Assembly: GCA_016271365.2 (NCBI GenBank) | Contig: CM057456.1 | Span: 1,395,837,001-1,395,901,000 of the forward strand | Source: Neoceratodus forsteri | Taxonomy: Eukaryota; Chordata; Ceratodontiformes; Ceratodontidae | Reading direction: 5' to 3' | DNA: 64,000 nt | In this document: in pieces, positions 43,639-55,059 of the stretch | Numbering within the stretch: the stretch's first letter is position 1 | Layout of the letters: the number at the start of each line of letters is the position of its first letter | Made by a program: the position numbers and the translations under genes | Notes under the pieces: model-generated | What the model saw: only the letters and a program-made list of their open reading frames with translations | Told to the model about the DNA's origin: nothing | Database searches by the model: none

Positions 43639-46235
43639 TAATAATAATAATAATAACTTTATTTTTAAAGTGCCTTTCTGCAACCAAAGCACTGTACGTC
43701 TTTAAGAACAGATAAAAAACAATAAAAACATAAAATTTGCATACAGCAGATTAGGTAAATAAATAAATAACTGTCTGAATATAATTAATCCTGATAGGCA
43801 AGATGCCATAAATGGATCTTCAAGGCCCTCTCAAAACTCTCCACAGTCGTGCACTCACATACTTGACGAGGTAGAGAATTCCACAGGGTCAGGGCCGCAT
43901 GCATAAAAGCACGGGCCCCTGATGCTTTAAGACGTACCCTGGGAATCTCTAACAACCCCTTGTCAGCTGAGCAGAGCAGTCATCTGGGGCAGTAAGGCAG
44001 CAGGAGCTCTTGCAGATAGACTGGGCCCTGTCTGTGCAGGGCCTTAAAGATCAGAAGCCTGACCTTGAAGGTGATCTACCACTGAATCGGCAGCAAGTGC
44101 AGTTCACGCAGCACCGGTGTAATGTGACTCGAATGAAGAGTCCCCGTCAACAACCACGCTGCAGTGTTCTGCACTAGCTGCAATCGGCGGATATCAACCC
44201 CTAGTAGCCCTAAATACAGGGAGTTGCAGTAGTCCAGGTGTGAGGTCACAAAGGCATGGATCAATGTTGGAAGGTCGCTGGATGGAACGAGGTGCTTAAT
44301 CCTGGTGATGTTCTGGAGATGGTAAGACGAGGACTTGACGACTGTTGACACCTGCGAATGCAGTGTCAACCCATTGTCAAAGACCACCCTCAGGTTTCAC
44401 ACCTGTTAAGAGGAAGGCAGCTGGACACCTCCGAGACAGAGTCCAGAAGGTTGTCAAGCACCAACCCCTCTGTCCTGTGACCCGGATCCACCACCAACAC
44501 CTCTGTCTTTCCAGAGTTCAATTTCAACCAGCTGGATTTCATCCAGTCCTAGATTTCTGCGAGGCAGTTATTAAAGACCGAGCACACACTATCCTGGTTG
44601 GGTGCAAAAGATGGGTAGAGCTGGCTATTATCAGCATAGCAGTGAAACCTCAGCCCGTACCATTTCACAATGTCTGTGAGGGGCAGCATATACACTGCAA
44701 ACAACATGGGGGACAACACCGATCCCTGAGGGACCCCCAAAGCAGAGGGAATGGGCCAGAGGAAAAAATCCCTAACACCACCCTCTGAGATCTGCCAGTG
44801 AGGAAAGATTGAAACCATCTGAGAACTGTTCCAGACAGACCATAGACGACCCTCAGGGGCCCAAGAAGCACCTCAAGGTCCATGGTGTCAAAGGCTGAGG
44901 AGAGATCAAGAAGTACCAAGATGGAGCAGCGCTTCTGATCCCTCACCATCAGGAGATCATTGAGCACCTGAGCCAGAGCAGTCTCGGTACTATGCCCCTT
45001 ACGAAAACCAGACTGGAGACGTTCATAGATATCATAGATGGTGAGGTGGTTCTCCAGCTGTAGCGCAACAATTTTCTCAGTTGCCTTCCCTGCAAAGGGA
45101 AGGTTTGAGATAGGTCTGTAATTAGCAAAGCAGTTTGGGTCCAGAGCAATGGAGTGGTGTCACCATCGCCTCCTTCAGGGAGCTAGGAAACTCACCTGAC
45201 TCTAGGGAACACCAAACTATCTTTGCAAGGACCGGGACAGTGCTGTCAGGGCACTCCATAATCAGGGGAGTTGGGCCCAGGTCCAAACTACAGCACGTTG
45301 GGTGCATACCCTGTGTAATACACACAAGATCCACAATTTCCAGCCAGTTGAAAGAGGTCCAGGTAAACTGAGGAGGAGTGACCGGGCACCGGCCACCATC
45401 AGTTGTCATAGAGTGAGCAGGCAGGATCTCGGCCCTGATGCTGGCCACCTTATCCGCAAAGAAACGAGCAAGCTCTTCACACTCGATTTGTGAAAATGCT
45501 CTTCTAACCTGCAGACAGGTTGGGTTGCACAACCTGTCCACTGTTCGAAAGAGCTGAGCTGGTTGATTCTAAGCAGCAGCAATCTCACTGTACAGGAACT
45601 CTGCCTTCTTTTTTATCATGGCACATTTACTCCCCTGTCAGTCAGCCCCCATCCAATGCCACCCCCCAGCCCCATCCTCCGGAATCACCAGCTCTCACCT
45701 TTCTGGCACGGGAGCAGCGCCTGCAGGGTGTCAGTCTTCACCCTGCTGACCAGCATTTTTCCTCCGGTTTTCTCCCCGAGACCCCAGGAGTCAGCGCGCA
45801 TACGCATGGAGGCGCACATGTGCCAAACAGCACCGGTAACAGCCTCCCCGGCCTACTGCCTAGCCCCTGGCTCAAGCTCTCTCCAGCCTCCACTGGGGTC
45901 ACCCATCAGTTGAGAGATGCCACACTTCCTCCTGGAGAGGAGAGCCCACCTGTCAGGAGCTGCATCTCAGCCCCCCCCCATGCCGACCTCCGACTTCCAG
46001 GGCTCGTTCACGAAGCTGGGTCACCGGCATGAGTCGAGGTAAGGCACCAGTGCCTTAGCCCTCTACATCTCTGGGCTGGCCAGAACTCTGCCTTCTTACG
46101 GGTGATTGCTGACTGATAGATTTGGTAATGTTCTATTAATCTAAGGTGGTCGGCATCCAGGGTGGATTTCCACCAGCAACGCTCTAACCTTCATCCTGCT
46201 CGTTACAACTCCCTCAAGGTCCCATCAAACCATGG
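43639..46235 (-). mobile_element. L2-like LINE, minus strand, interrupted
   Basis: The 3' end is marked by (AAT)n and a CTTTATTTTTAAAGTGCCTTT block (43639-43680). On the minus strand it reads from the end of the endonuclease (P-W-F-D-G-T-L-R-E-L at about 46229-46200, same as the plus-strand L2 copy) through A-Q-L-F-xx-D-R-L (about 45565-45530), L-D-L-S-S-A-F-D-T-M (about 44912-44880), G-V-P-Q-G-S-V-L-S-P (about 44740-44710) and F-H-C-Y-A-D-N-S-Q-L-Y (about 44650-44618) to the C-terminal domain near 44080. The catalytic Y-A-D-D has become Y-A-D-N. A 472-bp insertion lies at 45611-46082. Confidence 0.85.
45611..46082 (-). mobile_element. 472-bp retroposed insertion with 15-bp target duplication
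   Basis: GAACTCTGCCTTCTT occurs at 45596-45610 and at 46083-46097. Joining the flanks rebuilds the L2 reading K-A-E-F-L-Y-S-E-I. The insert ends on its left in TTTT, i.e. a short A tail on the minus strand, so its 5' end is at 46082. It is GC-rich (unlike its surroundings) with CCCCCCCC and many CAG/CTG words. The minus-strand 5' end (AGAGGGCTAAGGCACTGG) weakly resembles a tRNA A box. It could be a SINE or a retrocopy of a host transcript. Confidence 0.75.
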
Positions 46236-46249
46236 AGACCAAGGGAGGA

Positions 46250-46770
46250 GAGAGAGGACAAACAACCCTCCCTCCATCCCATAAGGAGGCAGTAATTTAC
46301 AGTGTTGCCCAAAGAGGGAAAGGACCCCTACTCCCAGCGAGCTGCTGCCCGATTATATTGATAAATACAGATGCCGGAGTGCTGGTGAAAGCACTGGCCT
46401 ATCACCTTGACTCTAGTCTCCCTTCCTTGGTGACCCCCCCCCACACACACACACAGGCTTTGTTTAAAGTTGAAAGGTCTGCTATCATCTGCAGTCTTTG
46501 ATCACCACACTGTGTACAGTGTGTAACACCCCCACTCCATCCACAACCCACAGCAGTTGCCATAGAGTTAGAAAAAAAACATTTGACTTGGTGGAGTGGG
46601 ATACCTCCTTCATGTGTTTCAAAATATGGGCTTTGGCCATTCTTTTCTTGACTGGGTAGGTACTCTATAATGTATGGGAGCCATACTTAAATTCCCCACT
46701 GCATCAGGTGTACCCTTGCTTCATACTGAGAGATGGGGAAAGTCCTGCATGCAGTGACACCCCCCCCCCC
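46250..46770 (+). pseudogene. Tx1/L1-clade reverse transcriptase scrap
   Basis: The frame 46232-46501 reads P-I-I-L-I-N-T-D-A-G-V-L-V-K-A-L-A-Y-H-L-D, matching the finger motif of the L1/Tx1 clade (P-I-S-L-L-N-x-D-x-K-I-(L/F)-(A/S)-K-x-L-A-x-R-L), preceded by K-E-A-V-I-Y-S-V-A-Q-R-G-K. Further on, K-x-F-D-L-V-E-W-D and a Gly-rich block fit motif A and what follows, after frame changes. This lineage differs from every other LINE in the window. CA- and C-runs (46434-46454 and 46755-46772) interrupt it. Confidence 0.65.
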
Positions 46771-46829
46771 ATAAAGACTATCTGTCCTCCCATCTGCACC
46801 TTCACAGGTACATATGAACATACCAATCT

Positions 46830-47215
46830 GCAGAAATGGGCCTTACAGTCTATCAAGTTAGTCTGCTGGAATGCGCAGAGCTAGCACCCTTATATTGCAG
46901 CTGCCCCCTTCCTCCCCAGCACCCTCTCTAATGCCCTTTTAAAACTGCCCACTATGCTACAGGATACCACCTCCTCTGGTAGAGTGTTCCATTTCTCCAC
47001 CACACTCTGTGTGAAAAAATACCTCCTCATCTCTCTCTCTCTCTGACATCTTCCACCCTCCAACCTGAGGCCATGCCCTCTGGTGTCCCTTCCTCTCCTC
47101 CGCTTAAATATCCCTTCTGTACCCGTTTTGTTAATCCTCTTCAAATATTTGAAGATCTCAATCATATCCCCCTGATCCCTCCTCTCCTCCAGGGTGTACA
47201 TATTCAACTCAGGTA
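46830..47215 (-). mobile_element. CR1-like LINE 3' fragment
   Basis: On the minus strand it codes Y-T-L-E-E-R-R-D-Q-G-D-M-I-E-I-F-K-Y-L-K (near 47200-47140) and V-E-K-W-N-T-L-P-E-E-V-V (near 47010-46970), the CR1 C-terminus, followed by a short 3' UTR (TAGACTGTAAGGCCC region). It ends at about 46830. Confidence 0.8.
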
Positions 47216-47551
47216 AAAGTAAGGGTGTTATTGCTCTCCCTGGACATTGTTAAAATGTTTTGTTGTTAGTAGCAGAAACTGTAAACCAGTTTTTGTGATT
47301 TTATGTTTGATAGTGCAATTCACAAGACCCAAATGATTGTGATGATATGCTATTAGTTGGATACTGTTTATAGTGCTGTATGATACTGCTGTGTGTGTAT
47401 ATACGTGTATGTGTGTATATATACAGTATATATTTATATTTATGCAATAGGCGTGGACTCAGAAGTCATTGAATAAATCCATTTATCTTCACAGCCGTTG
47501 AATAAATAAAATGTATCCATATAATAGCTATGTCACAATCACTGGGAACTC
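47216..47551. other. Spacer with TA-rich microsatellite
   Basis: An imperfect (TG/TA)n tract at about 47390-47450. Otherwise unassigned. Confidence 0.5.
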
Positions 47552-47843
47552 ATTTAGAATGTTCGGCCTCAGTAGCAGTACTACCCATATTCAAATGCAA
47601 ATAACTTTAAAATGAAAAAGATAGCATGGTACTGCAAGCAAGAAAGTTCTTCAGCGCCAAATTATCTACAAAATGAGTGGTGTTTCATTTATAGATACCT
47701 TATAGATTTTTTTATAATTAGCAAGAAAGAGCAGAAAATGCAGTTTTTTTGTTCACTTTTTTGACAAACATATGCAAAAACAAGATAAGCAATCAAAAGC
47801 AAATGTCCCTGCACTGACAGAAAGCATCCCTATTGCATAAATT

Positions 47844-48004
47844 AAATATAAAATGGTGAGCAGTCAGATACATGATTTATCTACACTTGTGCTGTTTGAC
47901 CTCGGACACCTCACTTGTGGCATATGCCACTCATGAGGTTACCAGAGGTCAAACAGCACTTGTGCAGATAAATCATTTATCTGACAGCTGTCCATTGTAT
48001 ATCC
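47844..48004. repeat. Palindrome H1 of the composite repeat
   Basis: The centre is GGCATATGCC (47919-47928). The arms include GATTTATCTACACTTGTGCTG with its complement, and TTTGACCTCGG with CCAGAGGTCAAA. Confidence 0.75.
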
Positions 48005-48707
48005 CCTATTTATCTGAGTAACTGTGTATATTCATTTAATTTATGTATACAGTGCTTATGTCATCAGCCATTTATCTATACAGTGCTTATGTTATTTAGA
48101 ATGTTCGACCTCAGTAGCAGTATTAACCATATTCAAATGCGAATAACTTTTTAAAACGAAAAGTGATAGCATGGCACTGTGTACATGAAAGTTGTTCAGC
48201 ACAGAAATCGTGACAAAATGAGTGGTGTTTCATTTATTAATACCTTTTAGATTTTTTGATAATTGGCAAAAAATCAGCAGAAAATTATTTTTTTTTTCAT
48301 TTTGTCAGTAAACAAATGTAAATTACTTTAAAATGAAAAATGATAGCATGGTACTGTGAGCACAAAGTTTATTCAGCACAGATATATCTACAACATGAGT
48401 GGTGTTTCATTTATAGAAACTTTTTAGTTTGTTCATAATTGGCAAAAAACAGCAGAAAATTAAATTTTTGTACACTTTTTTCATCAAACAAATGCAAATA
48501 ATGTAAAAACAAAAAAATGATAGTAAGTTATTTGAGCACACATGTTGTTCAGCGTAAAAATATCTACAAAATGAGAGGTGTTTCATTTTTAGATTCCTTT
48601 TATATTTTTTTTAATCAGCAAAAAATGGCAGAAAATTCCATTTTTGATCACTTTTTTGACTAATAGATTCCCCCTACAAAAGCAAAACCAAAAGAACTGC
48701 ATAAATG

Positions 48708-48868
48708 GAATATGCAGTGGAAAACTCGTGTAATAAATGATTTATCTGCACTCGAGCAGTTTGACCTCGGACACCTCACTTGTGGCTTACGCCACTCGTG
48801 AGATTACCCAAGGTCAAACCGCTTGTGCAGATAAATCATTTATTACACTTGCTTCCATTGCATATCCC
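48708..48868. repeat. Palindrome H2 of the composite repeat
   Basis: The centre is GGCTTACGCC (48784-48793). The arms include TAATAAATGATTTATCTGCAC and, on the outside, GGAATATGCAGTGG opposite CCATTGCATATCC. Nearly the same sequence as H1, 864 bp away. Confidence 0.78.
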
Positions 48869-48870
48869 TT

Positions 48871-49829
48871 ATATATACATAATTTATTTTTTCAATAAAA
48901 AGATAAACTGGGGGGGGGGGGAAGACCTGCATTACTTTCTCTAGTGTTTGTACTTCTTGCTGTGCAATATTTGGACATTTATCTCTGCTTCTGACATGGG
49001 AAGACTCTGACAGACACTTGATACTGCCTCTAGCACAGGCAGGCCACCTCATGGAGAGGCCAAACCACCAAACAGGGCAATCTTGAAAACTGTGAAAGAT
49101 TTGGAATCTTGTGAAAGAATTAGACCCAAAAGTCAGTACTTTTAACTTGAGAGTGGCCATTATGGAGACAAATGCAATTTGGTGTTGACAGAAGCAAAGC
49201 AAACCTTAACAGCAGCAGACAAATCTGTAACAGTGGCATGTGGGGTTGTGCAAGAATATCGAATCCTACTTATGAGGCTTGAGCAACTTGAGAACGGCAC
49301 CCGGGCATCCAGTATCCGTCTTACAGGCAATTCTAGAGGACAGAGAAGGGCAAGTTTTTGGAGGGGTATGTACAGACTTTATAATCTGCTGACATCTGGA
49401 CATTGATATTGTGGGGCAGATGTAGAAAACATATCGCATATCCCTGTGACGCAGACCAGCAGAGGCTGATATTGCCTGGTCCATTTCAATTTCTTTCTGT
49501 GTGCCACAAATTTGGGAGTCTCCTGCAGGCAGTGTAAATAAAAGGACACTTACAACTGGAGGATAGAATTAGGTTCTTTTTATTGCCGGACTTTTCGTAT
49601 GCTGCATGGCACTGTCATAAATAATTTGATTCTGAGCTGACTTGAAACAATTGGGGGTTGTGCATATTATGCTCTTGTCAGCTAAACAGAGACTCTCTGG
49701 TGGCCAGCAAGAGAGTTACCAAAATTAAGCAGGACTTTGTTTGAAATACTGAGCCAGAAATTGTTCAAGATGGCGTTACATGCGCCTTGCTACCCAACAC
49801 CGAGCACCTTTACCCTATTCTGTGGCAGT
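48871..49829. other. Unassigned stretch
   Basis: A G run (about 48909-48921) and short frames on both strands. A minus-strand 119-codon frame (48843-49202) has no domain that I can confirm. Confidence 0.4.
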
Positions 49830-49910
49830 AATTGGAAGCATGAGCAATATACTGGATGGGCCTTGCGGTCCTCATCTGCCGTCAACTTCTATGTTTCTAT
49901 GTATACAAAA
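49830..49910 (+). mobile_element. CR1-like LINE 3' terminus fragment
   Basis: ACTGGATGGGCCTTGCGGTC followed by CTCATCTGCCG and TTCTATGTTTCTATG is the terminal CR1/L2 signature. Only the last 60-80 bp remain. Confidence 0.75.
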
Positions 49911-50884
49911 TGTCCCGAGTCAATGAGTTGCTTATAAGTGTTAAAAGGCTAACAATTACAGTTTACAGTTTTCTTTCTTACAGCACTCCTATCAAGGAAT
50001 TTGGGGATGGCAAGACCTCCATAGTTTTTAAATTTTGACTAAATGGAGAGAACATTTTTCATTTTATGCTGCATTTTGGTAAAAGTGCTGTGAAATGTTT
50101 ATTATCTGTGACATTGGCTTCTTGTTGTGATATTTGGAGGGGGAAGATTGAGGAGAGTGTACTATGCAATTAGAATGTAATCATTGCTGTTTTTGCACCT
50201 GCATGGACTTTGAATGTCATTGCGATGCTTCAAGAGTGATTTACATTTTGGGATTTCTTGAACTCACATTATTGGTTAGTAGTCGTCTGTAGTCTTGCTG
50301 TAGATGGCCATTTTTTTTTCACAAAAGCACAATTATGTGAAACACATCAGGCAAGGATAACAGTTTGGAGGGACTGTTGCATGTTGGTGGTGTCCTGCTA
50401 CCCTGTGCCTTGTACTTCTGAATTTCGGATTTTAACAGTAACGTGATGAATACTGGGACCACTTTCTGATGCATGTGATCATTATTTAAGGTAAAACAGC
50501 TTTCCTTGTCCTTTTGATGGCTACATGTTGCTGAAGTACCATGAGTACAGACTTTTAAACTGGTGCCAGCCTCCCATTCAGTTTGCTGCTTTACTGTTAT
50601 TTTTGCCGTGGCATGGTTGTTCCCTGCCTACGATTCCTTCCAATTCTGTCCCCATCTGGAACACATTGCTTATTGTATAATATAATTTATTTTACTAGTG
50701 TACCCCAGGCAGATTAACACTGGATGATAAAAATGTTATCCTTTTTTAAATCTTTGTTGCGATATGCCATTACAGTGCATTGAAACCAGTGGTTAACACA
50801 TTGGATGTACTAATGCTGAAACTGAATTAAAAGAATGTTTAAAAGACAAATTGGACTGGAGGACCAAGGAAGGATGGTAGAGGT
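49911..50884. other. Unassigned spacer
   Basis: AT-rich. No coding or repeat feature recognised. Confidence 0.4.
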
Positions 50885-50985
50885 TGGGATTGACTGGAGT
50901 GGATGAAGCTCCCAGGGTGGGGCTGACCAAACAAGCAGACACGAAAGACCGCTAGGCCTATTCTGCTGGCATTTTAGTATGTTAG
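50885..50985 (+). mobile_element. CR1-like LINE 3' terminus fragment (pairs with 51705)
   Basis: CCCAGGGTGGGGCTGACCAA followed by ACAAGCAGACACGAAAGACC and AGGCCTATTCTGCTGGCAT is the exact complement (with few changes) of 51706-51778, the 3' end of the minus-strand CR1-like element downstream. A solitary 3' end of the same subfamily. Confidence 0.75.
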
Positions 50986-51704
50986 TAAGGATGGTTAAGG
51001 GGTGCCACTTACTTGAATCTGTAGCCTGCTAAACCCCAGTGCCAAGGACCTAAAGTGACTTTGGCTGTAGTTGAAGCTGATCTGAAGAGCGAGGGTTCAA
51101 ATAGAAGCCGAACAAATTGTCAGTTTCCACATTTGCTCACCATTTGTCTGAGGTTTGGGGAAAATTGCATACCCGATAGCACTGTTTCTGACCTGGTCCC
51201 AGCCCCGTGGCACAGTCCTGGGGCCACAGTCATGGATAAAACTATGTGTTGACTGCAGCAACTTCTGAAGCAGTGGTTTGACTCCAACCATGGTCTTACT
51301 GTACCAGCAGCAGGTATGCCCTGGAGGTTCCCAACGGAAGTTCTCCAGTACTTGGGAGGATCAGATGTAGAAGAAAGAAGTCCAGGTTCAGTTATGGAAT
51401 GTGACTGGGCACAAGAGCCGATGTGTAAGCTCCCGGTTTATGGAGCTTTACAGAGGGTTATATATGTGATAAGCCGCAAACAAGGTATGGGGTGATGGGG
51501 AATACCCACATGTTCGGGGTGTAGTGAGGCCTGAAGAAGCAGGCAGAAGGCTTTACAGTCCCTGAAGGTGCTTCAAGCCCCCCCAAAACCCCCTGAAGGA
51601 CTTTATTGCACTTATAAAATGTGCTTTTAGAGTAATAAAATTAAAAAAAGGTATTTTAAAAAATTTAAATAAGTTTTATATTTAAAATAGTCCTTATGCA
51701 AGAA
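50986..51704. other. Spacer between inverted CR1 3' ends
   Basis: No gene or named element seen. Confidence 0.4.
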
Positions 51705-52930
51705 CATACTAATATGCCAGCAGCATAGGCCTAATGGTCTTTCGTGTCTGCTTGTTTGGTCAGCCCCCACCCTGGGAGCTGACCTTGCTGCCCCCCTCCC
51801 CTTCTCTGGCTTCTCCCTTCCCAGTTCCAGATATTCTCGCTGCACTGGATTTTGCTTCCAGAACCCTTCACCTGTACCTGTCCCACCCACTCTTGAACCC
51901 CTCCACTGTCTCTGCCTCCACCAGCCCCCTGGGCAGTGCATTCCATGGCTCCACCACTCTCTCAGTGAAGTAGCACCTTCTCCTTTCTCCCCTGAATATT
52001 CCCCCCTTCAGCTTCCACCCATGCCCTCTAGTTGCCCCCTTCTCCTTCCTTCGAAGCACCCTGACTGCTCCTCCCCTATTTACCCCCTCCATGTACCTGA
52101 AGACCTCTATCATGTCCCCCGGTCCCTTCTCTCTTCCAATGTGTACATATTTAGCTCTTGAGCCTCTCCCCATAGGTCCTGTCCCCAAGCCCCAAATCAT
52201 TTTGGTTGCCTCCTCTGGACCTCTCAGGAGTTTAATGTCCCTCTTTAAATGTGGCTTCCAAACTGCACACAGTACTCCGAGGTGTGGCCTCACCAAGAAG
52301 TTAATTACAGAGGAGTATCACTTCTTCTTCTGAGGTGATCCCCTAGTAATGCATCCCAGCATCCTATTGGCCTTGGCTGCTGCCCTCCTACAAGTCTCCG
52401 AGTTGTTCATCTTGACATCCACCGCCACCCCAGGTCCCTCTCAGCCATCGAGACTTGAAGCATTTCCCCAGGGTGTACCTTGGCCCAGTTTTTCTGGCCC
52501 CAGGTGCAATGCAGTTGCATTTCCCTGCATTGAACCTCAGCTTCCACTTTCTAGACCATCTTTCCAGAGCCTCCAGGTCCCCTGTGTAGCCACACTCCCC
52601 TCTATCACCACCACCCCAGTTTTGAGTCATCTGCAAAGAGACTCATCTCACTCCTGATACCTGTCCTTATGTCAGAGATGTGGCGTTGAACAGGAGGGCC
52701 CAAGGACTGATCCCTGTGGGACCCACTAATGACCCTCCTTGGAGATGAGACTATCCCGCCAACTACAACCCTCTGGGTCCGGTCCTGGAGCCAATTGCCT
52801 ATCCATCTGATCATCTGGTTCCCCACCCCCATTTCTCCCAGCTTATCCAACAGGCCCTCGTGAGGAACAGAGTCAAATGCCTTGCTGAAGTCTAGAAAGA
52901 GGACGTCCAAGAACAGTGCTGGCTCATTTT
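51705..52930 (-). mobile_element. CR1-like LINE, RT to 3' end
   Basis: On the minus strand L-F-L-D-F-S-K-A-F-D-S-V-P-H (about 52905-52864), V-G-N-Q-M-I-R-W-I-G-N-W-L (about 52835-52795), F-A-D-D-S-K (about 52650-52620, box intact) and a C-terminal W-K-L-K/V-V-E-P-W-N-A-L-P (about 51965-51940) are visible. It then runs to the 3' terminus at 51705. 5'-truncated. Several frame breaks. Confidence 0.85.
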
Positions 52931-53164
52931 TTAGAGGGCTCTGTTGTCTGATAAACTTATGCCTTATGGCTTCTGCCAGCCATTCAGGTTACAGGATTTT
53001 TTATAACCCATTTTCTTAATGTATGTATGTACCGAATGTGGGGCTTTCTGTGTGTCTGTATGTTTCTATCTGGTAACACGCAATAGACTGAATTGTGATA
53101 ATCATTGACACCCCCCACCACCACCACTGACTCACTATATGACCCTCACTAAGTCACATGGGGG

Positions 53165-53250
53165 AGTGGGTGTTACTGTGCCCATCAGGGAACCTTGAGA
53201 GCCAGGTTTGAATCCCACCTCCACTAACTCACTGTGTGACCCTGAGCCAT
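53165..53250 (+). mobile_element. tRNA-derived CORE/MIR-like SINE fragment
   Basis: GCCAGGTTTGAATCCCACC is a B-box-like tRNA arm (GGTTTGAATCC). CTCACTGTGTGACCCTGAGC follows, the start of the CORE block, which breaks off at about 53250. Confidence 0.7.
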
Positions 53251-53404
53251 ACCCCTCAACTTGCTTGGACCAAAATCAGGGACATCATATTTTACTCAGC
53301 GTCGTGGTGTTGCACTACCATGCCATGCCATTGCGTGAGTTATTACCAAAAAGCAAACTAAAATTGGATGGCACTCCAGGGTATGTATACTGTAATTATG
53401 GGAT

Positions 53405-54270
53405 TATAACACTTTTCCAGTGCATAAAGCACTATCAGCCCACAGAGAAATTCTTTTGAGAATGATTCTCCCAACATTTGACTATGGTGACATAGTCTAC
53501 AGTGCTGCCCCTAAATCCACCTTCGCCAGACTGGACACCCTCTTCCACTCCTTGTGTTGCTTCACCCTCAGCAGCCCACCCCACACTCACTTATACCAAT
53601 CCTTGGCACTCCCCTCCCTCTCTGATCGCTGTCTTATTCTTTGCACTAATTTTACTGGCAAGTTCGGGCAAGGGATGCTCCCTCCTGTCTAGCAGCTTCA
53701 CTTTCACTTCGACCAACCCCTTGCTCTCTGAGGAGCAGTGCCATCCGCACCCTCACCATCCCCTCCTGTACCACCTCTACTGGTCAGTCCTCATTTTCCT
53801 ACCGGCTGTCAAAGCTTTGGCACTCCCTTCCCATCAACATTCAAAATGCTTCATCATCCCATGTCCTTTCCTCTCTCATGCGTTCTCACGCAACCCCTAC
53901 ACACAACTGTCCCTAATCTCCGGCAATCCGCTTGTTACCCCCCTGGCAATTCTGCACCTAATTCTCATCTTCATGCCTCCCTTCTCGGCTGGTTGCCCAT
54001 TTATTTGTTTTACCCCCTTCGTCTCCCTAATCTACCCTACGCTTGTGTCAGATCATCTTCAATTAACTGAATGTAACTCCTGTGGCAGCACTTAATGTTG
54101 TACATTTCAACTTGCTTTCTGCATTGTAGCACTTGTGCTTTTACCTATTGTATCTATATTGTTATCTGCTGTAGTATCCCTTCCCCCTTCCCCCCAGGAC
54201 ACATCTAGAAATGAGCAATTTTGCTCAGAACGTCTTCCTGGTCGAACATTTCAATACTTAAATAAAAAAG
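53405..54270 (+). mobile_element. Family C LINE, C-terminal part (plus strand)
   Basis: The frame 53420-53692 reads M-I-L-P-T-F-D-Y-G-D-I-V-Y-S-A-A-P-K-S-T-F-A-R-L-D-T, the same block as in the 15467-16880 copy. It then continues as L-Y-Q-S-L-A-L-P-S-L. The remainder (53690-54130) is split over frames. The 3' UTR near 54190-54250 has GCTCAGAACGTCTTCCTGG, the complement of the family C 3' end. Confidence 0.8.
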
Positions 54271-55059
54271 CCAAGGTGTGGCGTTATCCCACACTATTGA
54301 ACATTGTCCTGCCTTCTGTAATGGTCTCTCATCATAAACACTGTACTTAACAGAACTAAAGAATGGTGGAATACCCGTAGGTGGAAACTGGCCTGCAAGT
54401 GGAATTATTCTCCAACAGGATTTCTAGAATGCTGCAAACTACAAGAGAAACCAGAGCAACCAAGTCCCACTGGGTCACCATTGACCAGTCCCTGGATTAA
54501 AATGGCAAACATTTCTACTGATGTTGGCATTTCATTTAATTTTGCCTGTTTTATACCACATCTACTGTATACACTTCTCACAAGTCAATGTGAAAACTCA
54601 TGACTGTACGGCCCATCAGCTCTGCCAACTTTGAGAGGGGGAAACACAATTACAGTTACACAACATGGACAGTGTGACTGTGCTGATACTCCATTGCACC
54701 CAACCTGTGGTATGCACTCAGTGCACAGCGGCGGTGCTGTCAATAAAGTTTATGGTGGATGACATCCACCTGTCAACCCTTTGTCATTAAAATGAGGGAC
54801 ACTGACCCCCAGAATGAGGGACACGTCTTCAGACATGGAGATAAAAGCTCAGAACACAGTTGAAATCACTGTGTTTATTTGTACAAAGTTTATTTTTGAT
54901 TTAGCATCTTAGAATATCATGAATTTCTGCTGTAAAGTCTGAATTTACAGCACAGTCTCTGTGATTGCAGCATCTTTTCCATGGGGGGGCAGATGGACAG
55001 AGCAATTTTGAGGAGTAAAATGAGGGACGTCCCTTGTAATCAGAATCAGGGTCAGGGTC
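54271..55059. other. Spacer with repeated GAGGGACAC/GTC words
   Basis: AATGAGGGACACTGACCCC, AATGAGGGACACGTC and AATGAGGGACGTCCC recur between 54790 and 55035, suggesting a decayed repeat. No gene seen. Confidence 0.45.

Larger units (their letters stand above)
47552..48870. repeat. Composite repeat: head, 177-bp monomers, palindrome (two copies)
   Basis: Two head blocks (TTTAGAATGTTCG(G/A)CCTCAG) start at about 47552 and 48096, 544 bp apart. Each is followed by monomers whose phrase GATAGCATGG/AGTGATAGCATGG marks the register: one clear monomer (47621) in the first copy and three (48165, 48342, 48519; spacing 177 and 177) in the second. Each copy then ends in a palindrome (47844-48004 and 48708-48868), whose outer ends share CCATTG(T/C)ATATCCC. 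Unequal monomer number explains the length difference. No coding capacity is apparent. Confidence 0.7.

Noticed and set aside
45520..46032. A 170-codon frame across the L2 insertion
   Set aside because: It begins in the L2 relic and runs into the GC-rich insert. The junction is an insertion boundary, so the frame is not a gene.
48843..49202. A 119-codon minus-strand frame, at first taken for an L1/Tx1 endonuclease start
   Set aside because: The resemblance is limited to a few residues (K-L-K-V-L-T-F) and does not continue into the expected E-T/Q-E-T-H motif.
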